DNA from: Paraburkholderia guartelaensis
Lineage (GTDB): Bacteria; Pseudomonadota; Gammaproteobacteria; Burkholderiales; Burkholderiaceae
Reading direction: 5' to 3'
NCBI RefSeq assembly: GCF_004353905.1
Contig: NZ_SMOD01000012.1
Location: 62,001-126,000, forward strand
Length of the DNA: 64,000 bases
Shown here: positions 24,745 to 33,725 of the stretch, one piece after another
How positions within the stretch are numbered: position 1 is the stretch's first letter
Layout of the letters: every line of letters starts with the position of its first letter
Position numbers and translations under genes: made by a program
The notes under the pieces: generated by a model
The model's database searches: none
What the model was told of the DNA's origin: nothing
What the model saw: only the letters and a program-made list of their open reading frames with translations

Positions 24745-25168
24745 TCCTGCACGCACGTAAGCGATTTCGCGCTGTTCACGTCGCCCGCGCCGTTATAGCT
24801 GGGCCACGCCGGATACTGGCACAGCGGCCGCGTGCGGCCCGGCACGCCCGCGGTGTCGGTGACCACCTGGTGAACCGGCGGTGTGCCGTGCTCGACCCAG
24901 TTTTCCAGTGTCGTGAGCGAATCCCACGACGCGTTGAACTCGGTGCCGACGGCGTGTTGCAGCCCCGGAATTTCATAGAAGCGCACGAATGACGCCACCG
25001 CGCCGCATGAAGCGTGTAAGGTCCGCGTCGGTCGCGTCGAGCCCCGATAGCATGCTGATGCGCCCGGACCATTGGCCTGCGAGCGCGGGATTGAACGTGA
25101 GCGAGTCGAAGTTCGGGTTGTCCATCACCGTGTAGCGGACGAACTCATCGGCGATCTGTCGTCGAACA
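24708..25168 (-). pseudogene. Tannase/feruloyl esterase remnant
   Basis: Two pieces of one family lie in different minus-strand frames. The 5' piece (about 25168 down to a TGA at 24973) reads IADEFVRYTVMDNPNFDSLTF and then LSGLDATDADLTRFMRRGG. The 3' piece (24998-24708) reads FVRFYEIPGLQHA, LTTLENWVEHGTPP, RTRPLCQYPAWPSY and GAGDVNSAKSLTC, the hallmark C-terminus of tannase/feruloyl esterase family proteins. The catalytic core between FMRRGG and the YEIPG strand is deleted and the N-terminal two-thirds is absent. The gene is clearly dead. Its 3' end overlaps the last codons of rbsR, pointing to a deletion that joined the two regions. Confidence 0.75.
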
Positions 25169-25293
25169 TCGCGGTACTCTGTAGCTGCCCGGTGCTGGCG
25201 GATGTTGGCGGTTCGTCTTTCGACTCACTTTCTGGCTGCGGCACGCCGACGGTAGTATCTTTGCGCAGGTGATCCACGAGGGTAGGACAACCG

Positions 25294-27255
25294 ATGACGC
25301 GTCTTCACAGCCCCATCGATGCGCAGCGCCTCGACGACGAATGGCTCGAAGCGGACGGCGCTGGCGGATTTGCATCCGGCACAGTCGGCACCGCGCGTAC
25401 GCGCCGCTATCACGCGCTGCTGCTCACCGCTATGCAGCCGCCCACGAACCGCGTGGTGCTCGTCAACGGCATCGAAGCCTGGCTCGAGGACGGCGAGCGC
25501 AAGACCGCGCTGACGATGCAGCGCTACGCGCCTGATCTGCTCTATCCCGATACCTCGGGGCGCATTGCAAGCTTCGACACCTCGCCGTGGCCCACGTGGC
25601 GCTACCGGCTGGACGGCGGCGCCGTGCTCACAGCAGAAGCGTTCGTGGCGAAGGCGAGCCGCGAAACCGTGCTGCGCTGGCGGCTCGAAGCATCGTCCGG
25701 CGCCGGCAGTACCGTGCTGAAAGTCCGCGTGCTGATCTCGGGCCGCGACTATCACGGCCTGCACCACGAGAACCCCGCGTTCGACTTCAACGCCCAGATC
25801 GACGGCGAGCACGTGCGCTGGCAACCGTACGGCGATCTGCCCGCCATCGTCGCGCGCTCGAACGGCTGCTATACGCATGCGCCGGACTGGTACCGCAACT
25901 TCTGCTACCCGCGCGAACGCGAGCGAGGTCTCGACTACATCGAGGACCTCGCGACGCCAGGCGTGTTCACGTTCGATTTGCGCATAGGCGATGCGGTGAT
26001 ACTGTTGCGAGCGCAACCATCGTCTGGTGCACGAGATAACTCACTCGACGGCGACGAAAGCGCGGCGAGCCGCGCGCAACTGCTCGCCGGCTTCGAAGAA
26101 GTGCGACGGGCGTCGCTCGGCTCGCGCCTGCAGCGTTCGGCCAATGCCTATGTCGTTGCACGCGGCGACGGCCGCACGATCGTCGCGGGCTATCCGTGGT
26201 TCACCGACTGGGGCCGCGACACGTTCATCGCCATGCGTGGCCTGCTGCTCGCGAACGAGCGTTACGAGGAGGCGGGCGCAATCCTGCTCGAATGGGCGGC
26301 GACCGTTTCAGAGGGCATGCTGCCGAACCGCTTTCCCGATGCCGGCGGGGCGCCCGAATACAACTCCGTCGACGCATCGCTGTGGTTCGTCGTGGCGGTG
26401 CACGACTACTTCGCGGCTGCGAACGTGCCGCCCGAAGCGCGGCACGCGCTGCAAGGCGCCGTCGACGCCATCCTCGAAGGCTATGCGCGCGGCACGCGCT
26501 ACGGGATCGCAGCCGACCCGCGCGATGGCCTGCTGCGAGCGGGCGTGCCGGGCGTGCAGCTCACCTGGATGGATGCAAAGGCGGGTAACTGGGTGGTCAC
26601 GCCGCGCATCGGCAAGCCGGTCGAAATTCAGGCGCTGTGGATCAACGCGCTGCGCATCGCCGCGGCTTGGGATACGCGCTGGCGCGAGCTCGAAGCGCGC
26701 GCCAGCGCCTCGTTTGCCGGGCGCTTTGTCGATCCGTCGACGGGCGTGCTATTCGACGTGGTCGACGTCGATCACGTGGACGGCACGGTCGATCGCTCGA
26801 TTCGGCCGAATCAGATCTTCGCTGCAGGCGGATTGCCGTTCGCGCTGCTCGAAGGCGATGCGGCGCGCGCGCTTGTCGCGCAGGTCGAAGCCGATCTGCT
26901 CACGCCCATGGGGCTGCGCACGCTCGCGCCCTCGGACCCCGCGTATCGCGGGCAGTACGGCGGCGGCGTGCTGGAGCGCGACGGCGCCTATCATCAGGGC
27001 ACCGTCTGGCCCTGGTTACTCGGCGCCTTCGTGGATGCCTGGCTGCGTGTGAACGGCGATAGTGCGGCGCAGCGCGCGCTCGCTCGCGAGCGGTTCGTCG
27101 CGCCGCTGCTCGCGCATCTCGACCGTGCCGGGCTCGACCACATTTCCGAGGTCGCCGATGGCGATGCGCCGCACTGGCCCGGCGGCGCGCCGTTCCAGGC
27201 ATGGTCGCTCGGCGAGTTGCTGCGCGTTCTCAAACGGCTCGGAGATGGCAGCTAG
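25294..27255 (+). CDS. Glycogen debranching enzyme-like, GH133 amylo-1,6-glucosidase
   Basis: A 653-residue cytosolic protein with an N-terminal debranching-type beta domain (about 10-240; opening EWLEADGAGGFASGTVGTARTRRYHALLL) and a C-terminal (alpha/alpha)6 glucosidase domain (about 270-650; GYPWFTDWGRDTFIAMRGL, LPNRFPDAGGAPEYNSVDASLWFV, YHQGTVWPWLLGAFVDAWLR). These motifs are those of the bacterial/archaeal amylo-alpha-1,6-glucosidase family. It would release glucose at branch points of glycogen-like glucans. The ATG at 25294 follows AGGACAACCG. It is 106 bases upstream of the GH63-like gene and probably in one operon with it. Confidence 0.9.
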   Translation: MTRLHSPIDAQRLDDEWLEADGAGGFASGTVGTARTRRYHALLLTAMQPPTNRVVLVNGIEAWLEDGERKTALTMQRYAPDLLYPDTSGRIASFDTSPWPTWRYRLDGGAVLTAEAFVAKASRETVLRWRLEASSGAGSTVLKVRVLISGRDYHGLHHENPAFDFNAQIDGEHVRWQPYGDLPAIVARSNGCYTHAPDWYRNFCYPRERERGLDYIEDLATPGVFTFDLRIGDAVILLRAQPSSGARDNSLDGDESAASRAQLLAGFEEVRRASLGSRLQRSANAYVVARGDGRTIVAGYPWFTDWGRDTFIAMRGLLLANERYEEAGAILLEWAATVSEGMLPNRFPDAGGAPEYNSVDASLWFVVAVHDYFAAANVPPEARHALQGAVDAILEGYARGTRYGIAADPRDGLLRAGVPGVQLTWMDAKAGNWVVTPRIGKPVEIQALWINALRIAAAWDTRWRELEARASASFAGRFVDPSTGVLFDVVDVDHVDGTVDRSIRPNQIFAAGGLPFALLEGDAARALVAQVEADLLTPMGLRTLAPSDPAYRGQYGGGVLERDGAYHQGTVWPWLLGAFVDAWLRVNGDSAAQRALARERFVAPLLAHLDRAGLDHISEVADGDAPHWPGGAPFQAWSLGELLRVLKRLGDGS

Positions 27256-27361
27256 CCCGAACCCGTAGCGCGGCGCGTGCGCCCGGCGGGCAAACCGCGC
27301 TAGCATGGGAGACTCGCCGCGCCACGCCTCATCCTCGCGGCCCCAATTCAAGGAGATGCCC

Positions 27362-30085
27362 ATGCTGCAGCGCGCCGCCGGCCTCATCCACACGGTTGAA
27401 GGTCAACGCCTGTATTCGGCCGATTACGCTCGCTGGCAGCGCTGGGGACCGTACCTCAGCGAGCGCCAGTGGGGTACCGTGCGCGAGGATTACAGCGAGC
27501 ACGGCACCGCGTGGGACTATTTCCCGCACGACCACGCGCGCATGCGCGCCTATCGCTGGGGCGAAGACGGCCTGGCCGGATTCGGGGACGAGCGGCTCGA
27601 CTGGTGTTGTTCGCTCGCGCTGTGGAACGGTCTCGACCCGATTTTGAAGGAGCGTCTGTTCGGCCTCACGAATGAAGAAGGCAATCACGGCGAGGACGTG
27701 AAGGAGCTGTACTTCTACCTCGACAGCACGCCGACGCATTCGTATATGCGCATGCTCTACAAGTACCCGCAAGCGGCATTTCCCTACCAGGACCTGATCG
27801 ACGAAAACGCGCGGCGCGGCGCCTGCTTGCCCGAATACGAAATCCTCGACACGGGCGCATTCGATGATCAGCATTATTTCGATGTGCAGATCGAATATGC
27901 CAAGCACACGCCGGAAGACATCGTCATGCGCGTGACAGTCGAGAACCGCGCCGGGCAACACGCATCGATCGACGTGTTGCCGCAGCTTTGGGCGCGCAAC
28001 ACGTGGTCGTGGAAACCCACCGGCAGCAAGCCGTCGCTCGCGCTCGTCTCGTCCGCCGAGGGCGAGCATGTCGTCGCGCACTGCGGCACGCATGAGCCGC
28101 TCGTCGTGACGGCTTCCGCACAAGGAGGCGAGCGCGTCGAGTGGCTGTTTTGCGAGAACGAGACCAACGTGAAGCGCCTATTCGGCATGGACGGCGCCGG
28201 TCCATTCAAGGACGGCTTCGACGACTATGTCGTCCATGGCAACGACGACGCGATCCGGCGCGATGCGGGCACGAAGGCGGCCGCGCGCGTGCATCTCGAG
28301 ATCGCGGCGCACGGCCGCGCGGTCGTCACGTTCCGCTGGCGTCCGCTGTCCGCGCCGAAGGAGGAGGTGGCGCTCGACATCGACAGCCTGTTCGCGCAGC
28401 GCATTGCCGAGGCGGATGCGTTCTACGACGCGCTGCAGCGCGACATCGAAAGTGCCGACGCGCGGCTCGTGCAGCGCCAGGCGCTGGCGGGCATGCTGTG
28501 GTCGAAGCAGTACTACCAGTACGACGTGAACCGCTGGATGACAGGCGACCCACTACAGCCGACACCGCCCGCCGCGCGCCAGCGCGGGCGCAACGCGGAC
28601 TGGCGGCATCTTTGCAACGCGGACATCCTCTCGATGCCGGACAAGTGGGAGTATCCGTGGTACGCATCATGGGACCTCGCGTTTCAGGCAGTCGCGTTCG
28701 CGCTGGTGGATCCGATGTTTGCAAAGAAGCAGATGCTGCTGCTCGTGAAGGACCGCTATCAGCACCCGAACGGCCAGCTGCCTGCCTACGAATGGGCATT
28801 CGGCGATGCGAATCCGCCCGTGCACGCGTGGGCGGCATGGCGCGTGTACGAGATCGATCGCGCGATCACCGGCAAGGCGGACCGGGATTTTCTCGAGCTT
28901 GTCTTCCACAAGCTGCTGCTGAATTTCTCGTGGTGGGTGAACCGCAAGGATGCGGACGGCCACAACATTTTCCAGGGCGGCTTCCTGGGACTCGATAACG
29001 TGGGCATCTTCGACCGTTCGTCGCCGCTGCCGACTGGCGGGCACCTCGACCAGGCGGACGGCACGGCGTGGATGGCGGCTTACGCGCTCGACCTGATGCG
29101 CATCGCGCTCGAACTCGCGTTCGCGAACCATGTGTTCGTGGATATCGGCGTGAAATTCTTCGAGCACTTCCTGTATATCGCGGGCGCGGTGAGTTGCGAT
29201 GATGGCTGCGAGACGGGCCTGTGGGACAGCGTGGACGAATTCTTCTACGACAAACTCAGGCTGCCGGACGGCACCAGCGTGCCGCTGCGCATGCGCTCGA
29301 TCGTCGGGCTGATTCCCTTCTTCGCGGTGCGCGTGCTGGAGGAGCGGGTGCACGGCGGCCTGCCCGGGCTGCGCGAGCGGCTCGTCTTTTTCCTCCAGCA
29401 CCGGCCCGACCTTGCCAGCCTCGTATCGCGCTGGAACGAACCCGGCAAGGGCAATTCATTGCTGCTCTCGCTATTGCGCGGGCACCGGATGAAGGCGCTG
29501 CTTCGGCGTATGCTCGACGAAGCCGAATTTCTCTCGGACCATGGCGTGCGTGCGCTGTCTCGCGCCCATCTCGACGAGCCTTTCGTTTACCGGCACAACG
29601 GCTGCGACTTCCGCGTCAAGTATCTGCCCGCCGAATCGGACTCGCGCGTATTCGGCGGCAATTCGAACTGGCGCGGGCCGGTGTGGATGCCGGTCAACTA
29701 TCTGCTGATCGAGTCGCTGTACGAATTCCACCGCTACTATGGCGACGATTTTCGCGTCGAGTACCCGACCGGCTCGGGCAAGAAACTTTCGCTCGCCCAG
29801 ATCGCCGACGAGCTTGCGCGCCGCGTCACGACGCTCTTTCTGCTCGACCGCAACAACGAGCGCCCGGTGATGGGCGCGTACCCGCTGCTGCAGGCCGATC
29901 CGCGCTGCCGCGATCTCGTGCTGTTTCACGAGTACTTCCACGGCGACAACGGGCGCGGCGTCGGCGCATCGCACCAGACCGGCTGGACAGGACTCGTCGC
30001 GCTGATGCTGCAACCGCGCATGATGAGCCCCTCGGGTAACGTGCCGGTCGCGGGCGAGATCGAAGACGTGGAGGCGGTGAAGTGA
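27362..30085 (+). CDS. GH63-like glucosidase (mannosyl-oligosaccharide glucosidase family)
   Basis: A 907-residue putative glucosidase. The N-terminal part (about 1-300) has RWGPYLSERQWGTVREDYSEHGTAWDYFPHDHARMRAYRWGEDGLAG, the typical opening of bacterial GH63 proteins. The (alpha/alpha)6 catalytic domain follows with WEYPWYASWDLAFQAVAF, LPAYEWAFGDANPPVHAWA and NSNWRGPVWMPVNYLLIESL, which hold the acidic residues expected for an inverting glycosidase. I choose the ATG at 27362 because AAGGAG lies at proper distance; an ATG at 27356 is too close to it. No signal peptide is seen. With the GH133-like gene it may degrade storage glucans or glucosylglycerate/trehalose-type compatible solutes; the substrate is not fixed by the sequence. 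Confidence 0.9.
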   Translation: MLQRAAGLIHTVEGQRLYSADYARWQRWGPYLSERQWGTVREDYSEHGTAWDYFPHDHARMRAYRWGEDGLAGFGDERLDWCCSLALWNGLDPILKERLFGLTNEEGNHGEDVKELYFYLDSTPTHSYMRMLYKYPQAAFPYQDLIDENARRGACLPEYEILDTGAFDDQHYFDVQIEYAKHTPEDIVMRVTVENRAGQHASIDVLPQLWARNTWSWKPTGSKPSLALVSSAEGEHVVAHCGTHEPLVVTASAQGGERVEWLFCENETNVKRLFGMDGAGPFKDGFDDYVVHGNDDAIRRDAGTKAAARVHLEIAAHGRAVVTFRWRPLSAPKEEVALDIDSLFAQRIAEADAFYDALQRDIESADARLVQRQALAGMLWSKQYYQYDVNRWMTGDPLQPTPPAARQRGRNADWRHLCNADILSMPDKWEYPWYASWDLAFQAVAFALVDPMFAKKQMLLLVKDRYQHPNGQLPAYEWAFGDANPPVHAWAAWRVYEIDRAITGKADRDFLELVFHKLLLNFSWWVNRKDADGHNIFQGGFLGLDNVGIFDRSSPLPTGGHLDQADGTAWMAAYALDLMRIALELAFANHVFVDIGVKFFEHFLYIAGAVSCDDGCETGLWDSVDEFFYDKLRLPDGTSVPLRMRSIVGLIPFFAVRVLEERVHGGLPGLRERLVFFLQHRPDLASLVSRWNEPGKGNSLLLSLLRGHRMKALLRRMLDEAEFLSDHGVRALSRAHLDEPFVYRHNGCDFRVKYLPAESDSRVFGGNSNWRGPVWMPVNYLLIESLYEFHRYYGDDFRVEYPTGSGKKLSLAQIADELARRVTTLFLLDRNNERPVMGAYPLLQADPRCRDLVLFHEYFHGDNGRGVGASHQTGWTGLVALMLQPRMMSPSGNVPVAGEIEDVEAVK

Positions 30086-30286
30086 GCGCGCGTACACAAG
30101 TGTGTGCTGCGAACCGGCACTCGCTGTGTGTAGAAGTTGGTCAGGAGATAACACTCGTCGCGCCCGAAATTCGCAAACATAGCCAGAACGCCCGGCAGAA
30201 GAGCGTTTAAGCCTGCTGGCACGCTCGATGCGTTCACGCCGACCGACAGTTGGGCCCAACCAACTGCAGCCGAGTCGAGGTGCAAC

Positions 30287-31606
30287 ATGTCGAGCGTTCC
30301 GGATCGCAGGCCCGGTGTCCTGCCGCAGGTGCTGCTTCTGATCGGGTTGATCGTCCGCTTGCCGAGAGAGCTGTGGCCTTTCGTGCTCCCCTGGTTCATC
30401 CTGATCCTGGCCGTTCCGTTTTGCTCGCTCGTCATATCGGGCGCGCTGACGCAACACGTGCTGGTTCCGCCGGTGGAAGCGCCGAAGGCATTTCTCGAAA
30501 CCGGCTATACCCCGGAATTCCTGGCAGAACGAATTCTTGCTGCCATGCGTGGGATCAGCAGCGACAGCGACGCGGTCCCGCACGATGCCTCGCTCGCCGA
30601 CAACGACAATCCGGATATCAAGCTGCCAGGCGAGGACATGTCGTACGCCTCGATTGTCGGTTTTCTGAAATCGACGCTGTTCCGGAACAAGCAGGACGTG
30701 GTCGTCCATATCGGCATTACGCATGTGAACGACAGCGCGGATGCGTATGTCGCGCATATCCAGATCGAGAATGGCCCGTTCAACGCCATGCACGACGACG
30801 TTGCGTTCAGTGGCAATGACTTCAATCAGTCGATGCGGGACATCGCGACCAAGGTCATGCGGCTCGTCGAACCGAATACGCTTGCGAGCCATGTCTTCAC
30901 AACGGTGCAAAAGACTCGGTGTTCGCTGGACGAATGCGACTACAGCGAGGTCGAAGCCATCTATGACGATGTCCTCGGGCGGCCAGGCGCACTACAACAC
31001 CAATGGGCGCTCGCTGGAAAAGGCTGGCTGCTGCTGCGGCAAAACCGCTCCGAGGAGGCGGAACAGCAGTCGCGCGACGCGCTGTTGCTGTATCCACATT
31101 CCGCCGTCTTGCGTGCCAATCTCGGCATTGCGCTCGAGCAGGAAAAGAGAATCGACGCTGCGATCAAGGAGCTTCGAGCCAGCGCTCACGAGAAGTGGAG
31201 CACCGCGGAGAACCAGCGCTTGCTCGGCGACGTCTTGTTGCACGCGCACCGGTATGGCGAAGCCCTCAGCGCGTTCCACCGCGCAGATGAAATGCACGGC
31301 GATGACGTGAACATCCTCCATGATTGGGGCGAAGCACTCGTCGACAACGGGCAATACGAGGCGGCGATCGTCAAGCTGGTTCATGCGGTGGAACTTCGTC
31401 CCGATCTCGCGCCCTCGTATGAACTATGGGGGCAGGCGCTGGAAGGCGAAGGCGATCTCTCTCGTGCTGCGCAAAAATATGCAGAAGCGGACAAACGCGA
31501 CAGCGGCGCGCTGACGCCGCACGAGAAGCAACTCGCTCTGCTTGGCACGCCGCGCAGATTGCCGCCGGTATCGGCAAGTCTGCAGGCATCGCATAGTCAC
31601 GCGTAG
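30287..31606 (+). CDS. Membrane-anchored TPR protein, unknown role
   Basis: A 439-residue protein. A hydrophobic stretch at about 12-55 (with WPFVLPWFILILAVPFCSLVIS) anchors it in the inner membrane. The middle (about 60-220) has no family I recognise. The C-terminal half (about 225-410) is made of tetratricopeptide-like helical pairs, for example GKGWLLLRQNRSEEAEQQSR, LGDVLLHAHRYGEALSAFHRA and WGQALEGEGDLSRAAQKYAEA. It probably works as a protein-interaction scaffold facing the periplasm or cytosol. GAGGTG lies before the ATG. Neighbours are a glucosidase operon and a lipoprotein, with no clear functional link. Confidence 0.8.
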   Translation: MSSVPDRRPGVLPQVLLLIGLIVRLPRELWPFVLPWFILILAVPFCSLVISGALTQHVLVPPVEAPKAFLETGYTPEFLAERILAAMRGISSDSDAVPHDASLADNDNPDIKLPGEDMSYASIVGFLKSTLFRNKQDVVVHIGITHVNDSADAYVAHIQIENGPFNAMHDDVAFSGNDFNQSMRDIATKVMRLVEPNTLASHVFTTVQKTRCSLDECDYSEVEAIYDDVLGRPGALQHQWALAGKGWLLLRQNRSEEAEQQSRDALLLYPHSAVLRANLGIALEQEKRIDAAIKELRASAHEKWSTAENQRLLGDVLLHAHRYGEALSAFHRADEMHGDDVNILHDWGEALVDNGQYEAAIVKLVHAVELRPDLAPSYELWGQALEGEGDLSRAAQKYAEADKRDSGALTPHEKQLALLGTPRRLPPVSASLQASHSHA

Positions 31607-31753
31607 CGCTCGTTGTCCGTCGTGTACTTTTCGCTATCTAATTCAGTCATTACGATAGCCGACGAAGCAAGCCCTTTTTCTTCGCTGGAATAAACGCCGC
31701 GTCCTCCTCGTTTTTTGTCCGTTAGTCCCGTGGACTGAACGAGGAGTGCGGTC

Positions 31754-32938
31754 ATGAAGTCTCTACTCGCCGTATTCGGCGTCGTAGCATGTGGTGCAGC
31801 CATCGCGACGCTCGTGTCGTGCGGCGGCAGTTCCGGTTCCAGTCCGGGTTCCAGCAGTGCGAGCGTGCCCGTCACGTCGTCGTTTGCGGCGACGGCTCTT
31901 GTTTCCGATGGTGCGGTGGCGGCCGCGCACATCGACGGGAATCTGAAAAACCCATGGGGTGTCGCCTTCAATCCGCAAGGTTTTGCCTGGGTGGCGGACA
32001 ACGGCACCAACGTCGCAACACTTTATGACGGCAACGGCGTGCCGCAATCGCTGATCGTCGCGATACCCAGCGGCAAGAACGGCTCGGCATCGCCCACGGG
32101 CATCGTCTTCAACGGCACACAAAGCTTCACCGTCACGGAAAACGGCAAGTCCGGCGTCGCGGCATTTATCTTCGCGGGCGAGGGCGGCACCATTACCGCG
32201 TGGGCGCCGGCGGTCGGGCCGACGAACGCATTCGTCATGTACGACGACGGCACGGGCGGCGCTGTATATAAGGGGCTCGCGCTGGCGACGATGAACAACG
32301 CCAACTTCCTCTACGCGACCGACTTCCATAACAACAAGATCGACGTTTTCAATACTTCATTCAACAAGGTCACGATGCCCGGCGGATTCACCGACCCGGC
32401 GATGCCGGCCGGCTTCGCGCCGTTCGGCATTCAGTTGATCGGCTCGAATCTGTTCGTCACGTATGCGATGCAAGACTCGGCAAGGCACGACGACGTCGCA
32501 GGCGCGGGGCTCGGCATGGTGGACGTGTACGACACGGCCGGCAACCTGAAGCAGCGCTTCGCGACAGGAGGGGCGCTCGACGCGCCATGGGGCATTGCGC
32601 AAGCGCCCGCGAACTTCGGCTCGATGAGCGGCGCGATACTGATCGGCAATTTCGGTAATGGCGCGATCAACGCATTCAATGCATCGAGCGGCCTGTCGAT
32701 GGGGCAACTCAACGGGTCGAACGGCAATGCGCTCGTCGAGCCAGGCGTGTGGGGCATCGCGTTCGGCAACAACCTCAGCAATCAGCCTTCGAATACGCTG
32801 TTTTTCGCGGCGGGGCCGAATAACGAAGCCGATGGCGTGTATGGAAGAATCGATCTGAGTGCGACGTCGAACGTCGGCACGACCACGGGCACGGGTACCG
32901 GCACGAGCACGGGAGCAGGGACGGGCATGGGCATGTAA
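31754..32938 (+). CDS. TIGR03118 family beta-propeller-like lipoprotein
   Basis: A 394-residue exported protein. The signal ends in LVSC, giving a lipid-anchored Cys, followed by a Ser-rich linker. The body shows NLKNPWGVAFNPQGFAWVADNGTNVATLYDG, ATDFHNNKIDVFNTSFNKV and LIGNFGNGAINAFNASSG, repeated NHL-like blades that match the TIGR03118 family of unknown function. The C-terminus is a Thr/Gly repeat ending in GMGM. GAGGAG precedes the ATG. It converges on the TetR gene with 3 bases between. Its role is unknown; such propellers bind ligands or proteins at the cell surface or in the periplasm. Confidence 0.85.
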   Translation: MKSLLAVFGVVACGAAIATLVSCGGSSGSSPGSSSASVPVTSSFAATALVSDGAVAAAHIDGNLKNPWGVAFNPQGFAWVADNGTNVATLYDGNGVPQSLIVAIPSGKNGSASPTGIVFNGTQSFTVTENGKSGVAAFIFAGEGGTITAWAPAVGPTNAFVMYDDGTGGAVYKGLALATMNNANFLYATDFHNNKIDVFNTSFNKVTMPGGFTDPAMPAGFAPFGIQLIGSNLFVTYAMQDSARHDDVAGAGLGMVDVYDTAGNLKQRFATGGALDAPWGIAQAPANFGSMSGAILIGNFGNGAINAFNASSGLSMGQLNGSNGNALVEPGVWGIAFGNNLSNQPSNTLFFAAGPNNEADGVYGRIDLSATSNVGTTTGTGTGTSTGAGTGMGM

Positions 32939-32941
32939 TGC

Positions 32942-33622
32942 TCAGCGGCCGTGCGCCGATTCGATTCCAAGCAGGATGAGATCGATTCCAGCGAGAAAAT
33001 CGACGCGATCGTCGTGATCGCGCAGCTGTGCGGCCACGCTGCGCGTGAACGGATAATCCGCGGGATCGAGCTGCGACCATACCGACGCCACCTCGTCCAG
33101 AAAGTGGGTTCGATCAGCGTCCTGGTCGCGAGCGATCTGCGCATTCGCCGCGTTCTGGCCGCTCACGCCCAGGATGTAGCTCAGCAATGCGGACACCGTT
33201 GCCCATTGCGCGTCGTCAGGCACATCGAGCGCGCGAATCTGCTGGCCTATGCGTTCAAGAATGCGAACCATAGGCAATTGCCCCGGGTCTCGCGCGAGCA
33301 CCGAGCCGACCCACGGATGCTCGTCAATCGCGTCGAACATGCCCAGCGCGAGCGTGCGAATCGCCTCGCGCGGCGTCTCGCTGGGCAAAGGCGTGTCCAT
33401 CGTGCGGGCGACGATGGCGTCACAGGCTGCGCTCAGCAAATCGCTCTTGTTTTCGACATGCCAGTAAATCGCGCCGGGACCGGTGGCGAGCCGTTCGGCC
33501 AGCGCACGAAACGTCAGGCCGCTTTCGCCGCTGCTGTCCAGAAGCTCGATCGACGCCTCGATGATTCGCTCGCGTGAGAGCGAGTCCTCGCGCCGTTGAA
33601 CGCCCCGCGCCTTCTTGACCAT
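32942..33622 (-). CDS. TetR family regulator (TetR_C type)
   Basis: A 226-residue repressor. The N-terminal helix-turn-helix is LSRERIIEASIELLDSSGESGLTFRALAERLATGPGAIYWHVENKSDLL split over residues about 16-64, with the recognition helix GPGAIYWHV. The rest is the all-helical ligand domain. I start at the ATG at 33620-33622 with AGAGGA upstream; an extension 50 codons further would run through the operator DNA. It is divergent from the FAD monooxygenase at 33726, and two TGGAAC-N3-GTTCCA palindromes lie between them, so it most likely represses that gene and itself. Confidence 0.9.
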   Translation of the reverse strand: MVKKARGVQRREDSLSRERIIEASIELLDSSGESGLTFRALAERLATGPGAIYWHVENKSDLLSAACDAIVARTMDTPLPSETPREAIRTLALGMFDAIDEHPWVGSVLARDPGQLPMVRILERIGQQIRALDVPDDAQWATVSALLSYILGVSGQNAANAQIARDQDADRTHFLDEVASVWSQLDPADYPFTRSVAAQLRDHDDRVDFLAGIDLILLGIESAHGR

Positions 33623-33640
33623 GCTTCCTCTTGACGTCAA

Positions 33641-33678
33641 TGGAACATTGTTCCATATTACTATGGAACGGCGTTCCA
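33641..33678. promoter_or_regulatory. Double TetR operator TGGAAC-N3-GTTCCA
   Basis: TGGAACATTGTTCCA at 33641-33655 and TGGAACGGCGTTCCA at 33664-33678 are both perfect 6-3-6 palindromes, 23 bases centre to centre (about two helical turns). They fill the space between the divergent starts of the TetR gene and the monooxygenase. Confidence 0.8.
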
Positions 33679-33725
33679 TAGAGCGCCTGCGTTCAATTGC
33701 AGCAGGCCCAACGGCAAGGAGCGGG

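Noticed and set aside
29471..30910. Minus-strand open frame of 479 codons
   Set aside because: Antisense to the GH63-like gene and the TPR gene, both with clear family motifs.
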